Below, piece by piece: positions 23,801 to 36,200 of a stretch of DNA of 64,000 bases. Position numbers and translations under genes: made by a program. The stretch is taken from positions 12,958,001 to 13,022,000 of the forward strand of contig NC_003279.8 in assembly GCF_000002985.6 (NCBI RefSeq), written 5' to 3'. The notes under the pieces are model-generated. The model worked only from the letters and a program-made list of their open reading frames with translations. It ran no database searches and was not told where the DNA came from. This DNA is from Caenorhabditis elegans. Its lineage: Eukaryota; Nematoda; Chromadorea; Rhabditida; Rhabditidae. How positions within the stretch are numbered: position 1 is the first letter of the stretch; the number at the start of each line of letters is the position of its first letter.

Positions 23801-24421
23801 CAAAGAAAAGGAAAATGGAGAATTTGAAATGGTAAAAATATTGATTTTTTCCAATTTTTACCAAGGAAAACATACAATTTCCAGCTTCCAAGTCTCCTGG
23901 CACCGTGCCAAGTGCTATTTTCATTCGAAAAATCGATATTTCTACCCGAAAACTACAGTAACCCGTTCATGGCCGCCCGTCTCGAACAACAACCGGGCAG
24001 TGGATGCCGTTTCGCTTTTTCCGGAATTTTCAGCCAAATTTTGCCTGAAAATGGGAAAAATTTGCCGCCGAGATTTACGAGAAAATGCAGAAAAGGACAT
24101 GTGGAAAGAGTGGAAAAAGATGGATTTTCGGCGATTTGTACTGGAATGTTCAAGGCCGAAACGAATTTTGACGTTTTTCGCGGTTTTCAGGTGGTGTAGA
24201 AAAACGTATGTAGTTTGTAGTTTGACCCATTTAATTTTTTTCAGATCTGCACCTCATCTGGTCCACGTGGAAAAATCGAAGGCGCTTTCGGAAAATCGGG
24301 CAAATTTCGTGTAACCTTCGCCGAAAAAATCGACGGAATTCTGACGGAGAAGGAGGAAATTTCACTTTTTTTGAAGAAATATCATAATGAGAATAGACTT
24401 GTCAGTTATGTACCTGATTAA
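20839..24421 (+). CDS. selb-1: Selenocysteine-specific elongation factor (EFSec/SelB)
   Basis: Eight exons (20839-21141, 21893-22015, 22420-22525, 22569-22638, 22702-22785, 23498-23831, 23885-24190, 24245-24421) join in frame to 500 residues. The GTPase domain shows G1 GHVDSGKT (residues 20-27), G3 DCPGH (78-82) and G4 NKCD (133-136); domain 2 has the KGQGTVLTGTV motif, and the C-terminal part matches eukaryotic EFSec domains 3-4. The protein brings selenocysteinyl-tRNA to UGA codons. C. elegans is known to make a single selenoprotein, thioredoxin reductase TRXR-1, so this factor serves essentially one codon in the proteome. Intron 3 is only 43 bp. Introns 2 and 5 share a duplicated block. 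Poly(A) signal at 24431-24436. Confidence 0.92.
22037..22370. repeat. Duplicated block, copy 1 (selb-1 intron 2)
   Basis: About 330 bp beginning ATTGGCGCGAAGTAAAATTT recur almost base for base at 22949-23275 in intron 5 of the same gene. Both carry repeated GGCGCGAAATTCAAA units. The two differ at scattered bases only. Confidence 0.9.
22949..23275. repeat. Duplicated block, copy 2 (selb-1 intron 5)
   Basis: This is the direct-orientation partner of 22037-22370. Intron 5 also has a CTACAAACTACAAA run just before its 3' splice site (23460-23488) and a TAGTTTGTAGTTTGTAG run just after its 5' splice site (22789). Confidence 0.9.
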
Positions 24422-24430
24422 TTTTAAAAA

Positions 24431-24436
24431 AATAAA
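24431..24436 (+). terminator. Poly(A) signal of selb-1
   Basis: AATAAA lies ten bases after the stop codon. The following 590 bp to the next start codon are AT-rich and hold one CGGCCAC motif copy (24890-24940). Confidence 0.65.
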
Positions 24437-25024
24437 AATTTGAATATTTTATACTTGAATATTTTTTTGGATTTTTGACTGAAAATCAAGGTTTGGAGCC
24501 TTTTTAATATTTTAATTTGGCATTTTTCAGATTTCCAGAGAAGTCGGCTTTTTAGCTTCCAATTTTCTAAAAATTGTCAAATTATCTTTCAAAAATCTAT
24601 GAATTTTCCAACCACAAAAAGAATAAATTTTTGTCATTAAATTTACACTATTTGATCTCTAAAAAATCACCAAAATTTCAAAAAAAAAATCGTTAAATTT
24701 TCCACAAAATCCTAAATTTCCTTTAAAAAAATTGAATTTTTCAAAAATATTTTCAATTTTTCCCAAAAATTTGTTAAAATTCCCTCTAAAATTCATTTTT
24801 TCTTAATTTTTTCAAAAAAAGCCAACAAATTTCCAGAAATAATCCTTAAATTTTCCAAAAAAACGTTTTATTTCTTGAATTCTCCCAACGTGGCCGTGTA
24901 AGAAAAAACTCGGCCACCAATGTTCAAATTTTTTCCGCGGCCACATTACAAATTCCGCTTGGAAACACACATTTCCCTTCACTTTCAGCATTTTTTTTTT
25001 CAGAAATTTCAAATTCCAGGATTA

Positions 25025-25872
25025 ATGCTCACCGCCGTCCGTCCGATTTCTCGGCGTACTTTGACAACAACATCGGCTCTTTTCAACAAAAAGAAGCCCA
25101 CGTCATCTTCACGTGGTGGTAGCCACGTGGATGTGGGCGATGATGGACTACCGAAAGACTACAAATTGAAGACTCTGCGAGCCGGAAGCCGACGATTAGA
25201 CACTTTTGTGAATCGAGCCACTGGACAGAGCAGCAGGTGCTGTGTAGTTTGTAGTCTAGCGGGAAAGTGGTCCTGGCACGACCGAAACTTTCTGACTACC
25301 GTACCGGTTTATTTGAACTTCCGAACAGCATTTTTGAAAATTTAGAACTTTCAAATTTTTATGACAAATTTGAATAAAAATGCGAAATACTCTACGGTTA
25401 CTGTAGCTGGAAAATTTTTCTCGTGCCAGGACCCAAATTGTCATTTTGGAAAGTGTATTTTGTAGCCGGCTAGCCTCAACGTTTCAATTTTCAGCGAAGT
25501 CGTCAAGCTTATCATGCAGGGAAAAGTCCGAGTGAATGAGGAGGTGTACACGAAGAAAGCCTATAATGTTAGTTTGTAGTTTGTAGTTTGTAGTCTCTTA
25601 GCCTGAACCAATTTTTAATTTCATTCAGGTCTGCCAGGAAGATGTCGTAGAAATCTGGAAATCACCATTCGCCGACAATGCCGCGTTGGCAAACGTGGAA
25701 CGGACCGAGGTAGGGACTACAAACTACAATAGTTTTTGTAGTTTGTAGTTTCTCAGCCTCAACAATTTTGTTTCAGATTGTGTCGTACGAAGTAACCGAG
25801 CAAGGATACAATATTGAAGTGAAAAGCTGGAAAAACTTTTTGTCAGACAACTGGAGATCCTCGCAGGGATAG
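25025..25872 (+). CDS. S4-domain mitochondrial RNA-binding protein, MTRES1-like
   Basis: Four exons (25025-25236, 25495-25567, 25629-25709, 25777-25872) encode 153 residues. The N terminus is rich in Arg, Ser and Thr without acidic residues, as in a mitochondrial targeting sequence. From about residue 55 the sequence LRAGSRRLDTFVNRATG, then VVKLIMQGKVRVNEEVYTKK, is an S4-type RNA-binding fold. Length and order match MTRES1 (C6orf203), which binds mitoribosomal RNA and aids mitochondrial transcription or ribosome rescue in vertebrates; the worm role is inferred. The ATG lies four bases behind an acceptor TTCCAG. The gene sits 603 bp after selb-1 on the same strand. Three introns carry TTTGTAGTTTGTAG or ACTACAAACTAC motifs within a few bases of the 5' splice sites. 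Poly(A) signal at 25954. Confidence 0.82.
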
Positions 25873-25953
25873 AGAATGTGGCCCCGGGAATTCAATTTTT
25901 TTTTTTAGATTTTTTATGTATTTCTCACTTTTTCAATGTGTCTTGCTGATAGA

Positions 25954-25959
25954 AATAAA
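25954..25959 (+). terminator. Poly(A) signal of the MTRES1-like gene
   Basis: AATAAA sits 81 bases past the stop codon within an AT-rich 3' UTR. Confidence 0.65.
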
Positions 25960-26059
25960 TAGAATTGCACTTTTAAGCGTTTTCTAATCAAAATCATATA
26001 GGCGGAACGGAACTGAATTTCTAAAAAAAATGGAGGAACATCTACATTTTTTGCAACAT

Positions 26060-26590
26060 GAGGGGAGAAAATTCGGCCACCAATTGTTATATTTTCAAGA
26101 AAATTTTGAAAAATCGATTTTCAGATTAATTCGGGCATAAAAATCACTTTTCTCTGTCCAAATTGCTGCGTGGCCTCGAAAAGGGAAAAACTCGGCCACC
26201 AACTTTTTTTTTAGCAATTTAGCCTGAAAATAAAGCCTAAAATTTTTTTTAAACAAATTAAAATTCTACACAAAATCTAGTTTTTTTGAGAATTAATTTT
26301 TGTTGGGACCGTATTTTTAATGTAAATAATACGTGGCCGCGAAAATTTAAAAATTCGGCCATTGATTATTTTTCGGCGGTCGCGATTCTTCTCATGTAAT
26401 TTTAAAAGAAATTTATTTGATAAGTGGCCGCGAATATTAGAAAACTCGGCCGTCATTAAAAATGATGTCAAAATTTAAAAAAAAACTCGGCCACCAATTT
26501 TTTCTTGCAATTTAATAGACAATGACATTATTTTTCTAACAAATATTCCGTGGCCACGAAAATTTAAAAACTCGGCCACCAACCTAGCTT
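26060..26590. repeat. GTGGCCGCGAAAA...CTCGGCCACCAA motif cluster
   Basis: Five or more imperfect units pair a GTGGCCGCG half with a CTCGGCCACC half about 25-35 bases apart, at roughly 26074, 26169, 26331, 26421, 26487 and 26550. Single units also occur at 24890, 31575, 34761, 51462 and 51781. The halves are partly complementary, giving small hairpins. Confidence 0.7.
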
Positions 26591-27178
26591 CTGCTCTTTA
26601 GTCCCCCAACTTCTGCAAACATCATTAGCTCCTGATCATCTGCCACGTCACCAGTGACGTCTCCCCTGTTCCAAAATATTCCTACATCTTCACATATTCT
26701 GCCGCCGAGAAAAACACAGAGTTTTTGTGTCCATCTCCACACTCGATTTGCGATGATGAAACCAATTTGGGATGAGTTGAATCCCCTGGAGAAAAGTGTC
26801 TTAAGGTAGTATTCTAGACTAATGATCAGAAAACGTCGGGGGTAGTTGGGTGGTGGAGGATACTTGAAGACGAAGAGGAGGAGGGTGCGTCATCCATTAG
26901 GTTCTGGCCAATTTGGTGGAGTAGTTGAGCGGTAAGTTTATTGGGAACATTTGGGACACATGTTTTGGCCCCGAGATTCACCAAAAACACCTTCTGAACA
27001 ATGGAAAAACAATCAATTACCTGATTAAGGTCATCGAGCTCACAGGGGTGGGCGGCTATCTGATTGAATTTTCGGCAAATTCGGGAAAATTACCGGACAT
27101 GATAATTTTTATAGAAGTTAAAAACCAGGAAGTTGAAAAAGAGCAAAACGTGCTGGTAAAGTTATTTGTAGTTGGTAG

Positions 27179-27577
27179 CAGGGGTGTGCGGCAAATCTCA
27201 AAATTTGCCGAGCACGGCAAATTCGGCAAATTTGCCGAGCTCGGCAAATTCGCCGTGCTTAACAAACTCGGAAAAATTTGATATTTTTTAATGTTTTTTG
27301 GAGCACCAAAACTACTGAATTCTTGACACACATCTGGTTTCTGAATAAGTTCCGCGTAGTATGTCTGTTTAAGCATCAAAATAGCTCAATTTTGTATCAT
27401 TTTACTAAATTTTTGGCTAAAAAATCAATAGTTTTAGTCAAAATTGTACTGTCATATTTTTGACGTGTGCGGCAAATTTTGAAATTTGCCGAGCTCTGCA
27501 AATTCGGCAAATCTACTTTTTTGAAATTTGCCGTGCTCGGCAAACGGCAAATTCGGCAAATTTGCCGCACACCCCTG
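27179..27577. mobile_element. Non-autonomous hAT-like element with 8-bp target duplication
   Basis: The 399-bp element starts CAGGGGTGTGCGGCAAAT and ends ATTTGCCGCACACCCCTG, an 18-base perfect terminal inverted repeat. It is flanked on both sides by GTTGGTAG (27171-27178 and 27578-27585). CAGGG-type ends with an 8-bp target duplication are the signature of hAT transposons. The subterminal parts carry many GGCAAATT and TTGCCGAGC words. There is no transposase frame. Confidence 0.88.
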
Positions 27578-27679
27578 GTTGGTAGTGTTATCATTGGTCA
27601 ACGAAAAGTAGTTTCTATGTAATAGGATTTTCAACTAGATTTCTAGTTTATAGTGTGAAATATAAACTGTAGTTTCATG

Positions 27680-27880
27680 CAGGCACCAAAATAAAAGCCG
27701 CGCCCGCCTTGCGGCGACATCCGACTGCCTCGCGCCGCGATCCGCGCCTTCCATAAATATATTGCGAGGTGGAACCCGAACAGTGTCAGCAGCGGTGGAA
27801 GAACCACCTTTCTTCGCACTATGTGGTGTAAACACCAAGCCTGTGACTTCTCGCCATAGTGTAGGGCCCTGCCTCCCTTG
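27680..27880. other. GC-rich island of unknown nature
   Basis: About 200 bp with high GC (for example GCCGCGCCCGCCTTGCGGCG near 27698 and CGCGCCGCGATCCGCGCC near 27731) stand out from AT-rich surroundings. There are short internal inverted repeats. Open frames cross it in minus orientation, but none resembles a known protein and no splice signals support them. It may be a transposon fragment or an unidentified repeat. Confidence 0.35.
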
Positions 27881-28237
27881 GAAGTCCTAGTAAACTGACA
27901 ACACTTTTTGCTCTTTTTCAACTTCCAGGTTTTTAACTTCTATAAAAATTCTTTCGAATTTTCTCAAACCTAAAGGTATCGAAATTAGTTGAAAGTCTAA
28001 ATATATACATTTTATGATCAAGTACCCACTTATCTTCCTCTAAAAATCTTGACGACGTGGAATAATAAACAATGGGAATGCCAATTTGGTATTTGATATA
28101 GGTATGAATGACGTTATTTGTCGATAGGGTGAAGATCGTTCCTACCGAACTGTGAAGCTAAAATACTACAAACTACAACATTTCCTGAACCTCAACCAAA
28201 GTTTCAGAACGCATCGGCCACCTGGTCAAGTACATAC

Positions 28238-28585
28238 CAGGGGTATGTGGCATTTTTTCGGCAAACGCTGCAAACTTGCTTATTACAATATGGTGCTCCA
28301 ACTTTTTGATCTAAAATTGATATCAAATGTAAAAAACGGGTTGTTTTATCTGAAAATTGCATTTATTTTTGTTGTAAAGCTTGGAAAAGTTGTCAAATCA
28401 TGCCTGAAAGGTGACGTTAGCAAAAAAGTGCCGTTAAAAGTTTTTTTGGCAAACTGCAACTTTCAGGACTTTTCAAGCCTTCCAGTTTTATACACTCCTA
28501 TATCAACATTAGATCGAAAAAGTTGGATAATCATGTTGTAATAAGTCAGTTAGTGTGTTTGCCGAAAAAATGCCGCCGAGCCCTG
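28238..28585. mobile_element. Second hAT-like non-autonomous element with 8-bp target duplication
   Basis: The 348-bp element starts CAGGGGTATGTGGCATTTTT and ends AATGCCGCCGAGCCCTG; the terminal inverted repeats are imperfect but continue inward as TTTTTTCGGCAAAC/GTTTGCCGAAAAAA. Both sides carry GTACATAC (28230-28237 and 28586-28593), a perfect 8-bp duplication. The ends match those at 27179-27577 but the interior differs, so it is a distinct subfamily. No transposase frame is seen. Confidence 0.85.
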
Positions 28586-29309
28586 GTACATACCTAGTTA
28601 GCATTATAATTCTTTATATATTTTTTCAGGCCATGTTATTAGGTTTTATATCTTAAAACCAAATAGTAACTGATAAACAATGTAGCTTGTATTATTACCC
28701 AGAAAATAAAAAGGGGTATCAACTCGATTTCTGTTCTGAGTCCAGTTCCACTTTCATATTTACCATACTCTATTTTTCAGTACGTCTCGCATTTTATACC
28801 CCCCGAACTGGTGGGTGGATTTTCGAGGCTTCTTTTCTGAAAATGAATTTGTCGCTCTTTGGTGAAATTTGTGTTCATCGTAGAGTGAATACAAAACAAA
28901 AAGAAATATGTAGTTCTTCTTGGAAAATATAGAAAATGGAAGATTTTTTGTATATTTGATTTGTGGCACAACATTAAAATATGAAAGAAAAATGTCGAAC
29001 TTTGTGAATTTTGTGGATATTTAATGCCACGTGGCATTACTTCAACGCCTACATTTTTCTTCTTCTCAGAGTGACGTGTAATGTCAGTAGTGATCCCAGT
29101 TGCCCCCTGGGGACCACTATTTTTACACCCACTTACACCACTGCTTTTACGAATTGTTGAGAAATAGAAAAAAAAAGAGAAAGAGTTGGAATACACTTAA
29201 AAAAGGTTTCTCGGGACGAAAAAAATTGAAACGGATAGGGCGAGGCATTAAAAAAAAGTAGTGGGTAGACTGGAAAAGTGCACTGAATTTCAGTGTCGGG
29301 CTGGGTGAG

Positions 29310-29970
29310 GCTAATCGACTACAAACTATAAAAAAGCCCTAGAGCCCTAGACTACAAACTACAAGTTTCTCTAGCCTCACCCAACGAACTATTCCGAGCT
29401 CTGACGTAAAACTATGATCAGACAGCGGTAACTGACCGATTTTTGATACAAGATCGTGATCGTGAGAAATGAAATATTTATAAAAGAATTTCAAAATTTG
29501 GTTTCTTATTTTTCGAAAAAATTGAAAAAAGTGGTGATCCATTGAAACAACACCCATTTATCATCCGGCACGCCTTTGGACCTTGAGCCGAAAAATTTTT
29601 TTTTTCTGAGTTTGAGGCTTAAAGAATTGTGTAGTTCGTAGTCTGCATGAATCTATTCTTGTAGTTTGTGGTTGTGAATTTTTGGCTAAAGCTATAAGTT
29701 GTGTAGTTTGTACATTTTGGGTGAGGCTAGAGAAACTTGCAGTTTGTAGTTTCAAATTTTGGGTGAGGCTGAATAAGTTTGTTCTGTCGAAGTCAAGAAA
29801 ATTGTAGCTTGTAGTTTGTAGTGTATCTAATCATGTTAAGGTTGCTTGTAGTCTTCACATTTTGATCTACGCTGACAACCTTACAGTTAGTAGTTATCGA
29901 CTTTGATTGATGCTAAGGGTCTTGTAGTTTGTAGTTTCCTAACGTGGGGAGGCTGAAAAACGTTGTAGTT
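29310..29970. repeat. Cluster of CTACAAACTACAAA / GGGTGAGGCT modules
   Basis: At least eight imperfect TTTGTAGTTTGTAG or complementary words occur, usually linked to GTGAGGCT or AGCCTCACCC a few bases away. They occur in both orientations. This module is dispersed across the whole window and is densest here. Confidence 0.7.
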
Positions 29971-30274
29971 TGTATATTCTTAGCCTCTGCAAATGTGCCA
30001 AATTCTCCAATTTCTCATGTTATCTGAACCTTCGAACTTGAGAAAAATCTTCACTTCTAATAACCACTTACGTCACCACTTCAACTCACACACACTTCCA
30101 ACACCGCATTTTCCAGAAAAATCTTAACTATTCCAATTACAACACCACATAAGCTCCACCCTCCTCACCCGCCGATGCACCGATAAGCCCCGCCTCCGCT
30201 GTGCTCCGTGAGCCATCGGACGGAGACCTCATTTCTTTTCTTCTCTTCTTTCACGAAAGAGACACAACATAACG

Positions 30275-33200
30275 ATGCCGTCGTCGTCGTCGTCGTCGTC
30301 GTTTTTTGCTGCCGTTTTGCTCGTTATTGTCATGGTGAGTTGGATTGAGAATAATATTAATAATGATGAGGACAGTGATCATAGTGATGATGTGGCAAAG
30401 GGACTACAAACTACGAACAATCTGAGCCTTGAGTTCCCATTCTTGACAACAACTCCCATATAGGTGTTTAACAAAATAATGATCATAAACTACAGTTGGA
30501 TCGATGCACCATGTTTAAAAACTATATTTGCATCTTTCGCAAGCTTTGTAGGATATATGTAGATGCCTACAAAGTATGATGGTCTACTTTTAACGTATAG
30601 AAACTAAATTCAATATTACTATGTTTGTCCTAATTATAGCCACTGTTAAATTATTTGTATCCTTACTCACGTTAGACTTTTTACTTATAATTTTGAAGAT
30701 ACCTACAACCTGCCAAGCTTGGAAAGGGTGCAAAACTAGTTTTTAGACATGGTGCATCGATCTACCTCAATGCAGTTTAAAAATGAATAGATTGTCTTTA
30801 TTGTCATTTAATGTTATACATATCTATAAAACTTTCTCATTTGGAATTCAAATCAGAACGGAAGTGTTCTTCCCGCAACCCCTAACTTTCAAAGTTATAT
30901 TTCAGGGGAATCTAGTAATCTAGAAACTAATCAAAGAAATTTTCTGCTGCTAACCCTTCTGCTGCCAACTATCATACCAGCTCATTTTTTCCAGAAAATG
31001 CAGAAAACCGAAAATCGAACAAAAAACACATACATTTTCTTTTCACATCTTTTCGCTAATTCCTTTTCTGAAGAGTCACTAACGATTCGTTCCTGGTCCT
31101 AATTAGGTCTGTTTTTCTTTTTCGTTTTCCCTCTAGTGAGGGTGGTGTTAACCACTTGTCTAGTCGTCTGGAAGAATAGTTTGGGGTACGGGGAACTATG
31201 AAGATCGTAACTAACTCTTGAATTTGGAATTATATTGGTTAAAACCGTAAGTTTCAAGTGGACATGTTAATTGCAGTTTACCATATTGAAAATAGTCGTT
31301 AGTTGGAAATTGCAATTAAGGAATCAACTTTATACTATCATTTACTTGGTTGATGTTTAAAAATAGTTGTACTTTGTAGTCTCAGCTCCTATTACTTTCT
31401 GCAATCCGTTTTCGTAATCCAAAGGAAAAAGTTATCCCCATTACCGCCTAAGGCTATCTGGGTGGAGGAACTTGTCTAGGAAATATATGACCTCAAAAGT
31501 TAATGTGATTCTCCAGCGGTATATATTTTGGGACACATCTATATATACTCGCAGACAAGAAGAACACATCCTACGTGGCCGTGGGTGGAGAAAACTCGGC
31601 CACCAATTTGTTAGGTCACAAATGATGCTTTGCAATTAATGAGACGGATTTTGAACACTAATCAGTTGGGGCGGAGTGTCTATAAACTATACAATTTATT
31701 GTTGAATATATTTGGCCATTTTGATAAACTATGTAGAAACTACAACGCTTTTATGGTCCGAAAATCTTTTTTCAAATTCCCCCGCTTCCGCCACGTCACA
31801 ATAACCATATCTAGTTGGTCAATAAACAAAGAGCAACAAATAAACCAAAAATTTTGCGGAAAAACGAAAAACAATTTGTCTTGGACTCTGACCTTTTTGC
31901 TCAAAATCTTGAAAGATTTCTCATGGGACCCAGAAGCTTAGAAGTTGATTTTAGAATGAGATAACTGAGGAAAGTGAAATATTGAAGAAATTGCGGCAAT
32001 TTTTTTGGAAATTGAAAATTGAAGGTTTTGGGATTTGGAAAAAGATTTATTTTTTTAAACTTATAGCAACTAGTAATGTTGGCCAATTTAACAGTATTAG
32101 AAAAAAATTGAGAAACTTCACAAAAAAAATCTGGAAAATTCGGGGAGAAATTGAAGTTTGGCTTGTTTGCTGGTCTAAATTTTTTTTTCAAATAAATTTT
32201 TTTGCGTTGAAGAAATGCCATCAATTATTTGATACTAATTTTGTAATGATAATTTTAAAAAATCTTACAATTCTAAAAACTTCAAAACTAAAAATTTCAG
32301 AAATTTTAATTTTTAATTTTTGAATACTTGAAAAAAAAAGTTGAAAAAATCAATTTAAAAAAATTAACTAAACTATTTTTCTTAAATAAAAAAGTGCCGA
32401 AGATCTGTTCAATATAGACATATTAAACATAATATCACGCTGAAAATTAGAAAAAAAAACCAAATTTCTACTAAAAAATTTCGAAAAAAATTGTGATTTT
32501 AAAAATTTTTCCTCAATTTTTAAGACAATTTTCGACTAAATGCAAGTACCTATTTCCACCTACAAACCATAAATATTCCCACAATTAACCCCTTTTCCAT
32601 GAGAATATTGTCTTTTTTTCAGCTGTTTTTTCTTCATTTCATTTCCCCATTTCCCAAATGTTTTTCAGCTATTCATCAATTTCTTTTCTCCGAGAAAAAA
32701 AAAAACAAAAAAAGCGTCAAGAATCAAAAAAGGTTTTAGCGAAAAATCTGTGAAAAAGGGAAATTACTTCCGTGTTATTTGAATATGAAATGGGCAATAA
32801 ATTTTGAAAAATAAATTGGTTGAGGCTCGGTGAACACTTGTAGTTTGTAGTCTAAACCGCAACCAACGTGTGGTTAATTGGATAATTGGAATACATTTAT
32901 TTGTAGTTTGTAGTCTTCAATTTTCAATTTTATCTCAATTTATCAAATTTTAGGTTTTTTTCAATTTCCGAGTTTCCCGAATTTTTAAATTTACTATTAA
33001 AAAACTGATAAATAGAGAAATTTTGAGTTAGTTGTTGTCGAAAATATAGGATTTTGAATTTAGAAAATTTTCAAAAAAATTTTTTTTTCAATATCTTAAT
33101 ACTTTAAGCTTTTTCAAAATAATTTTTCAATTTTAAAAAATATTTAAAAAATCAAAAAATTTAATTTTCAAAAAACTTTTTTTTGTTAAATTTAAAAAAA

Positions 33201-36200
33201 TTTCTCAATTTTCAGCTCCTAGGCCTGTACTTCATACAAATTTTGTCCTAACTATAAGTGAAAATTGTCAACAAAAATTAATATAGTTTGAGGTCTATAT
33301 GCCAAAATTCCCATTTTTAAGCTTCTGATTTTTTCACTTGCAACGAGAAAATGAAAAAGTTGCATCTCTTTTTCTGAAAATGACATACATATATATTTTT
33401 GCAAGTATGACGTTCCTTATACACATAATTCAATTTTTCATCACATCCCAGCCCTCCTGAAAATCCGATTTTTGTCACGTTTCCCACCATTTTTTTTTGA
33501 TTTTTCGTGGCGGGACCCGAATGACGTCAGATATTTTAAATGACACGTATCGGAGCACAATAATCAAATATAGATCAAAGAAATATGTGTGTGTATGTGT
33601 GCTCAATGACAAATAGCCTGAAATTCTCCGATTTCGCTCCGATATTTGAGGCTGCTTGCCGGTGAGCTGAAAGACGGGGGAGGTGTCGGTTTTTTTAAGG
33701 GATTTTAGGTCATTAGGAAGGGAGAGATGTTAGAAATAACATTAATATAGGATTTTAGGTTTCAGAAATTGAACAAAAACTTATTCGAGGAAAATATAAT
33801 TTTTTTAAAAAATTTCCGAAAAAATGTTTTTTGACGATTTTTTTTGGAATTTTTTTTTTGAATACTTCCTCTTAAAATTACATTTTTAGTTGTGTAACGT
33901 TAAAATTTATGTTATTTTGGATTTTCAGTCTCTGGAAATTAACCTTTTCAACCTTAAAAAAAAAACGTTTACAAAAATGTTCAAATTCAGAACTTTCGAA
34001 AAAAACACTTTTTTTTTCTACATTTTTTTTGCATTTAAATTAAAAAAAAAACACAACGATGGCTCGGATGTTAAAAATAATTTTAATTTAGGGTTAGAGT
34101 CTGAAAATTTGAAAAAAAATTTTTAAGATAAAATTTTATTTCGAAAAGTAGTTTGAGAATTTTTTCAAATTAATTATTTCCAAGACCATATTTTAGAAAA
34201 TCGTTATCCAAATTTCACCATTAATTTTCAATGAAAATTTATAGAAAAGCGCTTTCGAATATTGTTAAAGTTAAATGTTTTTTCCGCCTTTTTCAAAATT
34301 TAATTTCTTCCAAGGTTCATCAACTATTTTCCAATTTATGTGGGAACTTTTTAATAAATGTTCCAATAAACCGAGATTTGTCGGATTTCATTAATCACTA
34401 ATTAGTCAAAGTGGGTGAGGCTAAGGGAGACAAACTATAAGTTTTGTTAGCCTTAATTGTTTTCAGTCAATAATATTAGACGTTCTCTGAATTTAAATAA
34501 GATCTGAGATGTCTACTGTATTTATGGGGAACAGAGAAAACAAAATTTTCTCCCGACGACAAACTGTAAAACTGCTTTGCCTGAACGTACTATAGTTGTT
34601 ATGCTGATGGCTTCGGTCTGTGGATAGAACATATTTGTAGTTTTTGAACTTCTGATTTTTTGGAAAATTTTAATTTTGAATTTTGAATTCCACATGTCTT
34701 ATTAACCCTCACTACACAAATCTCACCCTTGGAGTACTGTAACCAGCGATAAATCGGTGGCCGAGTTTTTCTCCATTCTCGTCCAAAAACCTTTTTCCAT
34801 TTTCTGACGACTACTCATTATCATAAATAATTAATTGCAACTCGTTCGTTTTCCATGCGCCACAGCCACATCAGCAGAACCCAAAAAACACTAATGCATT
34901 TCGTTTTTCTACTGATTAAAATTTCAAAAGGAGGGAATGAATGAAAAGGAACGGAGAGTAATATGTTTTTTTTTGTTTCTTGTGCAAAATGAGTGGGCTG
35001 TGGTGGTGGTGATCAAACTTCAATAATATATATGTTATGTGGGAAAGAGGGTAAGGGATTGTATTATTACTAATGTTAGTTAAATTATAGTGATACTCAA
35101 GGACCCTTATTTCTAAGAAGAGGAGGAATGGATGTATATAAGTTACTTAGAATCGTAGTAAGTATTTTTCAAAAATTCTATGATGCCACGTGGTATCAGA
35201 GCGTCTCATCTCAGTTTGATCTACGTAGATCTACAAAAAATGCGGGAGAAGAGACACTGATTTCGCATGGTTAAGGACGTGCATACGTCACAGTTGTTTG
35301 GGCAAAAACATTCGCGCATTTTTTGTAGATCAAACCGTAATGGGACAGCCTGGCACCACGTGTGGTTCCAAAAAACGGCAAAGACGGCAAAGTTTAGTTA
35401 ACAACGTGAAACCCCTGTTAGTTAGCGGCGGACACTGTGCGTTTATGAATTTCCCCACATTCACGATTACCTATTTTGACAAATTTAGTATTCAACAAAA
35501 AAGGGATTAAAAAACGTATTGAAATAAATAAATATATAAAATATATAGCGAAACTTTTTATATATTAACAGAATTCACATTTAACAGTTGAAGACAAAAA
35601 TATCAAACTTATAGTTTCGAGTGTCCGTCCCCGAACCCCTAAACATTTTTTTGTTAGTAGTCCTAACTTGTTTTCCAGTCCTATATTTCGTACCATAAAA
35701 TTTATGCCGTGTCTTATGTCCTCCTAACATCCTGACATTTCTCGGAACTTCCTCAACATCTAATCCTCTTCAATCACTGAAGTAAATACTATTTAATCCA
35801 CCTCTCTTCTTGTCAAGACCCAAGTTTGTGAGTCCTCCTTCCCAAAAAATAAAAAAACAAAATGTATCACATCTCGTGTCCAATGACGCGAAATAAAACG
35901 GGGAAGCGAAGAAGTGCGTCAAACGAAATTTTCCAATTACAAAGTGCCAACAAACTCGCCAGGCATCATGATGACATAGACATAAACATGTGTAGGGGGG
36001 CCCCTCGTTGATATTGGGATGGCTAGGGGGGTCCTGGTGGAGGGTGAAAGGGAGACACTACAAACTACAGAACTGTGTTAGCTGAGCACTATTTGAATTC
36101 AAGACATATAATTCTGTAATACTGCATCAATAGTATACTAACTTAGTTTTTTCTACATTATATAATTTAGGCAAAACTAGTTATTTTATTAACATTTAAA

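Larger units (their letters stand above)
25873..30274. other. Gene-free, repeat-rich interval upstream of nlp-15
   Basis: No coding exon is supported over 4.4 kb. From left to right it contains a CGGCCACCAA motif cluster (26060-26590), a hAT-like element (27179-27577), a GC-rich island (27680-27880), a second hAT-like element (28238-28585), and a run of CTACAAACTACAAA/GGGTGAGGCT modules (29310-29970). The last 250 bp before 30275 are CA- and CT-rich and probably hold the nlp-15 promoter. Confidence 0.55.

Noticed and set aside
23379..24314. Single 311-codon open frame within selb-1
   Set aside because: It reads through introns 5-7; the correct protein needs a frame change at the 23831/23885 junction, where EFSec similarity continues only after splicing.
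27635..27921. Minus-strand frames of 67-92 codons in the GC-rich island
   Set aside because: No recognisable protein and no splice signals; high GC alone lengthens frames.
28170..28206. ACTACAAACTAC...CCTCAACC...TTTCAG resembling an intron 3' end, suggesting a missed exon
   Set aside because: The following sequence is a hAT-like element with no continuing frame; the module is a dispersed repeat that often contains an acceptor-like ending.
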